Shown: positions 60,409 to 64,000 of the stretch, piece after piece
How the letters are laid out: each line of letters starts with the position of its first letter
How positions within the stretch are numbered: the stretch's first letter is position 1
Source: Bathynomus jamesi
Lineage: Eukaryota > Arthropoda > Malacostraca > Isopoda > Cirolanidae
Length of the DNA: 64,000 nucleotides
Assembly: GCA_023014485.1 (NCBI GenBank)
Contig: JAJOZX010009062.1
Location: 62,001 to 126,000 of the forward strand
Direction of reading: 5' to 3'
Made by a program: the position numbers and the translations under genes
Notes under the pieces: generated by a model
Database searches by the model: none
What the model was told of the DNA's origin: nothing
What the model saw: only the letters and a program-made list of their open reading frames with translations

Positions 60409-60945
60409 TTTTAAGCAATACCATAAAAATTAAAGTGTAACGGGAGAATATCAAATATAAATTTCTAGTTAAGTCCGACAAAATATGAAATCAATAGGTT
60501 TTTACTAGTATCGAAGGTCGACGAAATTTTAATGCCCCTGACCTCGGTGAATGTCAAAAATTAATTTAGTTATTCAACACCTGTACACTATACTAAAAAA
60601 AAAAATGGCATTGAACTTCAAAATGGCACTGAAATTGTAATGTAACTGAAATTAAAAATGGCACATTAAATTTTTTTCCTATGTCCCATTTTTTACTGTT
60701 ATATATTTTAACAGAATGACAAAACCAATAATGGGTTGAAAGTTTAAGGAAAATCACTTAGAATTTAACTTAATTACATGTTTTTCTTGAATTAAGATAA
60801 AAAGAGAATTTCAGTAAGAACCCAATTTTTAACAATGAAATTACAGTGAATTGTAAAATAGGTCAAATCAGGCTATGCATTTCACCCAAAATTTAACTTA
60901 CTCGTCAAAATGGGCTCATTTAGATCGTTTCCTTTGTCCTTTTAC

Positions 60946-60970
60946 ATTAGGTTAGGTTAGGTTAGGTTAG
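60946..60970 (+). repeat. Interstitial TTAGG repeat
   Basis: About five TTAGG units, the insect telomere motif, inside the foreign segment. Confidence 0.75.
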
Positions 60971-61277
60971 TTTGTAGGTTAGCTGAACTCACAGGTAGAT
61001 TTATACTATAATAGTGCCTAAAAGAATGAAAGCAAATGAATTGTACGTTTTGGCAAATGAAATGATAAAAAACGAACGCATTTTGGCGCGAATGCTACAG
61101 TTGTTGGCGGATAAATACAAGACAAACGGTTTTCTTACAAATATGTATTTTCGGAAAATAAAATTATTCTGTTTTTCTTTTAAAACACTTCCTCATACAT
61201 AATTTATAACATGAATTAATTAATAAGAGTGCAATTATTATAATTGCAGTAGAAACTCGTAATAAATAGCCAAACAT

Positions 61278-61640
61278 CTACCTTTAAACCCAAATCAATT
61301 TCCACCTCTTTTTCACAAATCACCACAGTTTGAAAACTTGCTTTATTCATGAAAGAAAACCAATTACCAATATCTTCTCGTCTCATGTTTATTCTTTCAA
61401 TTGTACTCTCTGTAACACGAGGTATATTGGCAGCACCTGCCGATTCAAACTCAAAGCAGACGAATATAGAAGCATCTTCAGTCACACCTCTTAACCCCTT
61501 AATAAACCATCAGAATCTGCCGTACGCGAGCACTACCACGTAAGGAGGAGAGTGGAGACACCAATCAATCAGAGAAGAACTCCGAGGAGTACGTTAGGCA
61601 AGAGAAAGGGATTGCTGGAACTCCCGTTTCTCCTATCACT
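61278..61640 (+). mobile_element. Penelope-like element, type 2, EN end (unit 3)
   Basis: Starts in mid-element where unit 3 homology resumes. Reads HVYSFNCTLCNTRYIGST, then FKLKADEYRSI. The upstream RT part is missing. Confidence 0.62.
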
Positions 61641-63184
61641 GTCCACCTGAGCTGATCTTTATTCCTGTGAGCAGTCCAGTATGCACTGAAACACACACTT
61701 CTATCTCTATTCTTCACTACACTTTCATGCATTTTACATACTACACATTCTTTTCAAAAAGATTTTATTAAAAGAAAGGCATCGTGAACCTGGAAGACCT
61801 TGATTTCGGCTCTCTCTTCTTGTAAAGGGGACCCACTTTTTCGCGGGCGCGCATCTTTGGCCTCTCATTTTTGCATTAAAAAATCACCCACTAAATCTCT
61901 TCTACTTCTAAACAATAAGCGCACTCCATAATTCAACCGACATTCTCCACATTCTGCAGAATAAACCTTGTTTAAATGATATTTCTCATCAGCTTTCACT
62001 TCATAAATAAAAATATTTAAACTCATCAATACCTTTCACATCTATCTTTGCTATTCAGCTTAATTCATTATTACTGTAACATACGTAAGTGTTATAGTTT
62101 AACGTAACCCACCTTTACTTTGAACAATAAGAACCTCAACTTGTCACTGTTTGATTCTTAAATTTTGTATTAATTTGTATAAAATATTATTTGTTTACAA
62201 TTTTAGTTTCGACTAAAATTTGTTATTCGATTTCTCTTTTAGTTTCATTTTCATTGAGTTTTTTTCATTTGTATCTATTTTAACTGTGATCTGTAACTCT
62301 TTTGAAGAACTTGTTGATAGGCATTTCGTGTTCTTTAAAAGAATACTGCTCCATGACGCTTTGTAACATTACATGAGAGTGACACATGAAATGAAGGAAA
62401 TAATTTTGGTTTCTAAAATGTCAACTAACAAAATACTATCAAAACAAAAGAAAAATATTTATCTAAACAACCAGATAACTACGACTTTGATAAACTTTAA
62501 TTTATATTTGTATTAATGGGGTCTCGTTTGCTCAGTTTACGGTGCATATCATTGCTGGGGTTAAAGGTAACAATCTGGGTATACTCGCCATCACATCGTA
62601 GAGAAATGATCTTTGAGGCTTTTGCCTTTAATTTTTATTTGTATCATATCTAGCTTTGACTTTGTTTGTATTATTATTATATCTATAAAAAGGACTTAAG
62701 ATTTAATATGTACTCTATCTTCAACTACAAGTTCGTTCGTGTAATCTAAACTAGTTAATATTCTTTATTCATTAATTTATGTACAGTATTATTTAATCAT
62801 AACAAATCACGAGTTATATATAACCTAATCATAACTTCTCTCTTTTTCGTATTCTGTATTTACTTATTTCTTTCCTCGTCTATAACTGATAATTGTTCGT
62901 ACTGCACTCGTATCTTATCTATACTTTTTAAGATTAAATATATACTGTAATTTTCAAAAGTAATTTCTAATTTCCAACTATTACTTCTTTTATGTATTGT
63001 ATATTAATTAATTTTCAGTAAAACTTGAAATATTTAATATTTATTTCAGAAATAAAGAATTTTTATACTGATATTGATTTTGATTTTGACGAAAAATTTG
63101 TAATGATTTCGTATATAATTTGTTTTTAAAAGAATTGGCAAGAAATATCTGCAAGAAGGAAACACAAACTGAAAATAATTTTAT
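61641..63184. other. No gene seen (unit 3)
   Basis: Matches 26,481-27,185 and then 28,460-29,344 of unit 1, skipping the palindrome insertion. Confidence 0.45.
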
Positions 63185-63244
63185 CTGAAGGAGCATTTGT
63201 TGACGACAGTGACGCTGATGATTTGAAAGCATCAATTTCGTTCT
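63185..63244 (-). pseudogene. Orphan exon 3 with mutated splice donor
   Basis: Counterpart of the exon 3 copies at 29,345 and 55,894. The donor reads AG|AT instead of AG|GT. Exons 4-7 that should follow to the left are missing from unit 3. The upstream exons 1-2 would lie in unit 4 beyond the window. Confidence 0.65.
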
Positions 63245-63304
63245 CTGTTCAGACATGAAATAAATTAATATTAGTTAATTATAGGAGGCTTCAAAAATGA
63301 ATAC

Positions 63305-63481
63305 TTGGGTTCAACAAGCGTGATCCCAGAATCCCAGTTGTATTGGTGAACTTATTTCCCTGCAAATTAATTATAATCCCGATGTAATTTTCAAATCTAA
63401 AATTTATCAATCAGAATATTAATAATTTTCGCACAGTTATTTTGTAATGTTGAATTACGGTAGATGCTCCTGTAGCATATA

Positions 63482-63534
<53 letters not shown>

Positions 63535-63994
63535 TTAAGATACAATTGTTATCAAATTACGGACATTGGTGAGTGATCATTGTGCTGCTCATTTGTATTT
63601 CTTGAAAAATATTTAAAAAATCAATGAATGATAATATTGTAAGGTCAACAAATTATCTTTAATTTTGTACAAAACACTTGTTTCTTTACTTTCTTTAGAA
63701 TCTTTACGACTTGAGTGTACTGCTATTTTTTACGTTATATTTGAAAGTTTTTATAAAGGAATATTTTTCAAGGGTATTATTGTTTTGAAGGAAGAAATTT
63801 ATGTTCTATATTATTTTTTGCAAATATCCCATGTTCTCAAACTGTTTATAGGCCTATTCTACTAAATAACAATTTTGGTTAAATGCTTTTTAAATATTCC
63901 TGAGATATTTCAGATATATATCAAATCCTGGGATTGCATAAGTTTGAATCCCGGTGTACCGGGATTGGGAAGAACGGGAAACTGATGAACCCTA
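63305..63994. mobile_element. hAT-like intron-2 element, unit 3/4 junction
   Basis: Same ends as at 29,465; left duplicate ATGAATAC at 63,297-63,304, right side cut by the window end. Confidence 0.6.
63479..63532. repeat. (TA)n microsatellite, unit 3/4 junction
   Basis: Inside the hAT-like element of intron 2. Confidence 0.9.
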
Positions 63995-64000
63995 AATGAA
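63533..64000. repeat. Start of tandem unit 4 (cut by window end)
   Basis: Sequence after the (TA)n tract at 63,479-63,532 again matches 1,252-1,720, 29,635-30,100 and 56,785-57,225. The array therefore continues to the right. Confidence 0.88.

Larger units (their letters stand above)
59085..61277. other. Foreign segment replacing the middle of unit 3
   Basis: No match to units 1 or 2. Contains a possible SINE tail (59,085-59,190), TA and ATT microsatellites, a large foldback (59,788-60,408), and a TTAGG tract. Two short open frames (59,785 and 61,014) look incidental. Confidence 0.6.
56785..63532. repeat. Tandem unit 3, internally deleted
   Basis: 56,785-59,084 matches the start of units 1 and 2 (1,252-3,585 in unit 1). 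61,278-63,532 matches their ends (from about 26,170 in unit 1). The intervening 22.6 kb is missing and replaced by unrelated sequence, 59,085-61,277. The missing part held exons 4-7 of the lectin-like gene, so any transcript entering unit 3 from the right cannot be completed. Confidence 0.9.

Noticed and set aside
61216..61485. Minus-strand frame (also at 26,171) that looks protein-like
   Set aside because: Antisense shadow of the Penelope-like GIY-YIG region on the plus strand, where the C-x2-C and YIGST motifs are.
1..64000. CRISPR arrays, bacterial operons or viral genomes
   Set aside because: The sequence is eukaryotic with introns and transposons; no spaced direct repeats and no viral genes were seen.

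Overview
The window is AT-rich insect-type nuclear DNA. It has spliced genes with GT-AG introns, long (TA)n and (TAA)n microsatellites, many decayed transposons (Jockey-type LINEs, Penelope-like elements, Tc1/mariner, hAT-like, piggyBac-type MITEs, a tRNA-derived SINE), and a short interstitial TTAGG tract at 60,946. The species cannot be named from sequence alone; a hemimetabolous insect with a repeat-rich genome is only a guess.

Layout: nearly everything is one tandem segmental array. Unit 1 (about 1,252-29,634) and unit 2 (29,635-56,784) are close copies about 27-28 kb long. Unit 3 (56,785-63,532) keeps only the two ends of the unit, with about 22.6 kb of the middle replaced by a 2.2 kb foreign segment (59,085-61,277). 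Unit 4 begins at 63,533. Bases 1-1,208 lie outside the array and do not match the end of the other units.

The host gene of the array is on the minus strand and crosses each unit junction: exons 1-2 lie in one unit and exons 3-7 in the unit to its left. I could assemble all seven exons by matching splice sites and phases. The product is a secreted protein of 319 residues with a signal peptide, about 125 residues of predicted coiled coil, and a C-terminal F5/8 type C / F-type-lectin-like domain. The copy at 57,886-47,212 is open from ATG to stop. Its neighbour at 30,754-19,423 has three separate 1-nt deletions and is a pseudogene. Fragments lie at both window edges: exons 1-2 at 2,382-1,843, and exon 3 with a broken splice donor at 63,185. 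A TATA box and short leader exon precede the gene in three units. A diverged copy of the last exon sits convergently on the plus strand of units 1 and 2 (7,617 and 35,776).

The rest of each unit is transposon cargo. Old insertions are shared by the units (Jockey LINE, two other LINE remnants, two hAT-like elements, two Penelope-like elements, a transposase-like gene). Young insertions are private to one unit: a Tc1 element, a long-TIR mariner and a piggyBac MITE in unit 1; a CACTG-ended element carrying an uncharacterised DDE-like gene and a second piggyBac MITE in unit 2. Because the other unit holds the empty site, target-site duplications can be read directly. Two large palindromes carry hammerhead-ribozyme-like cores of the Penelope type.
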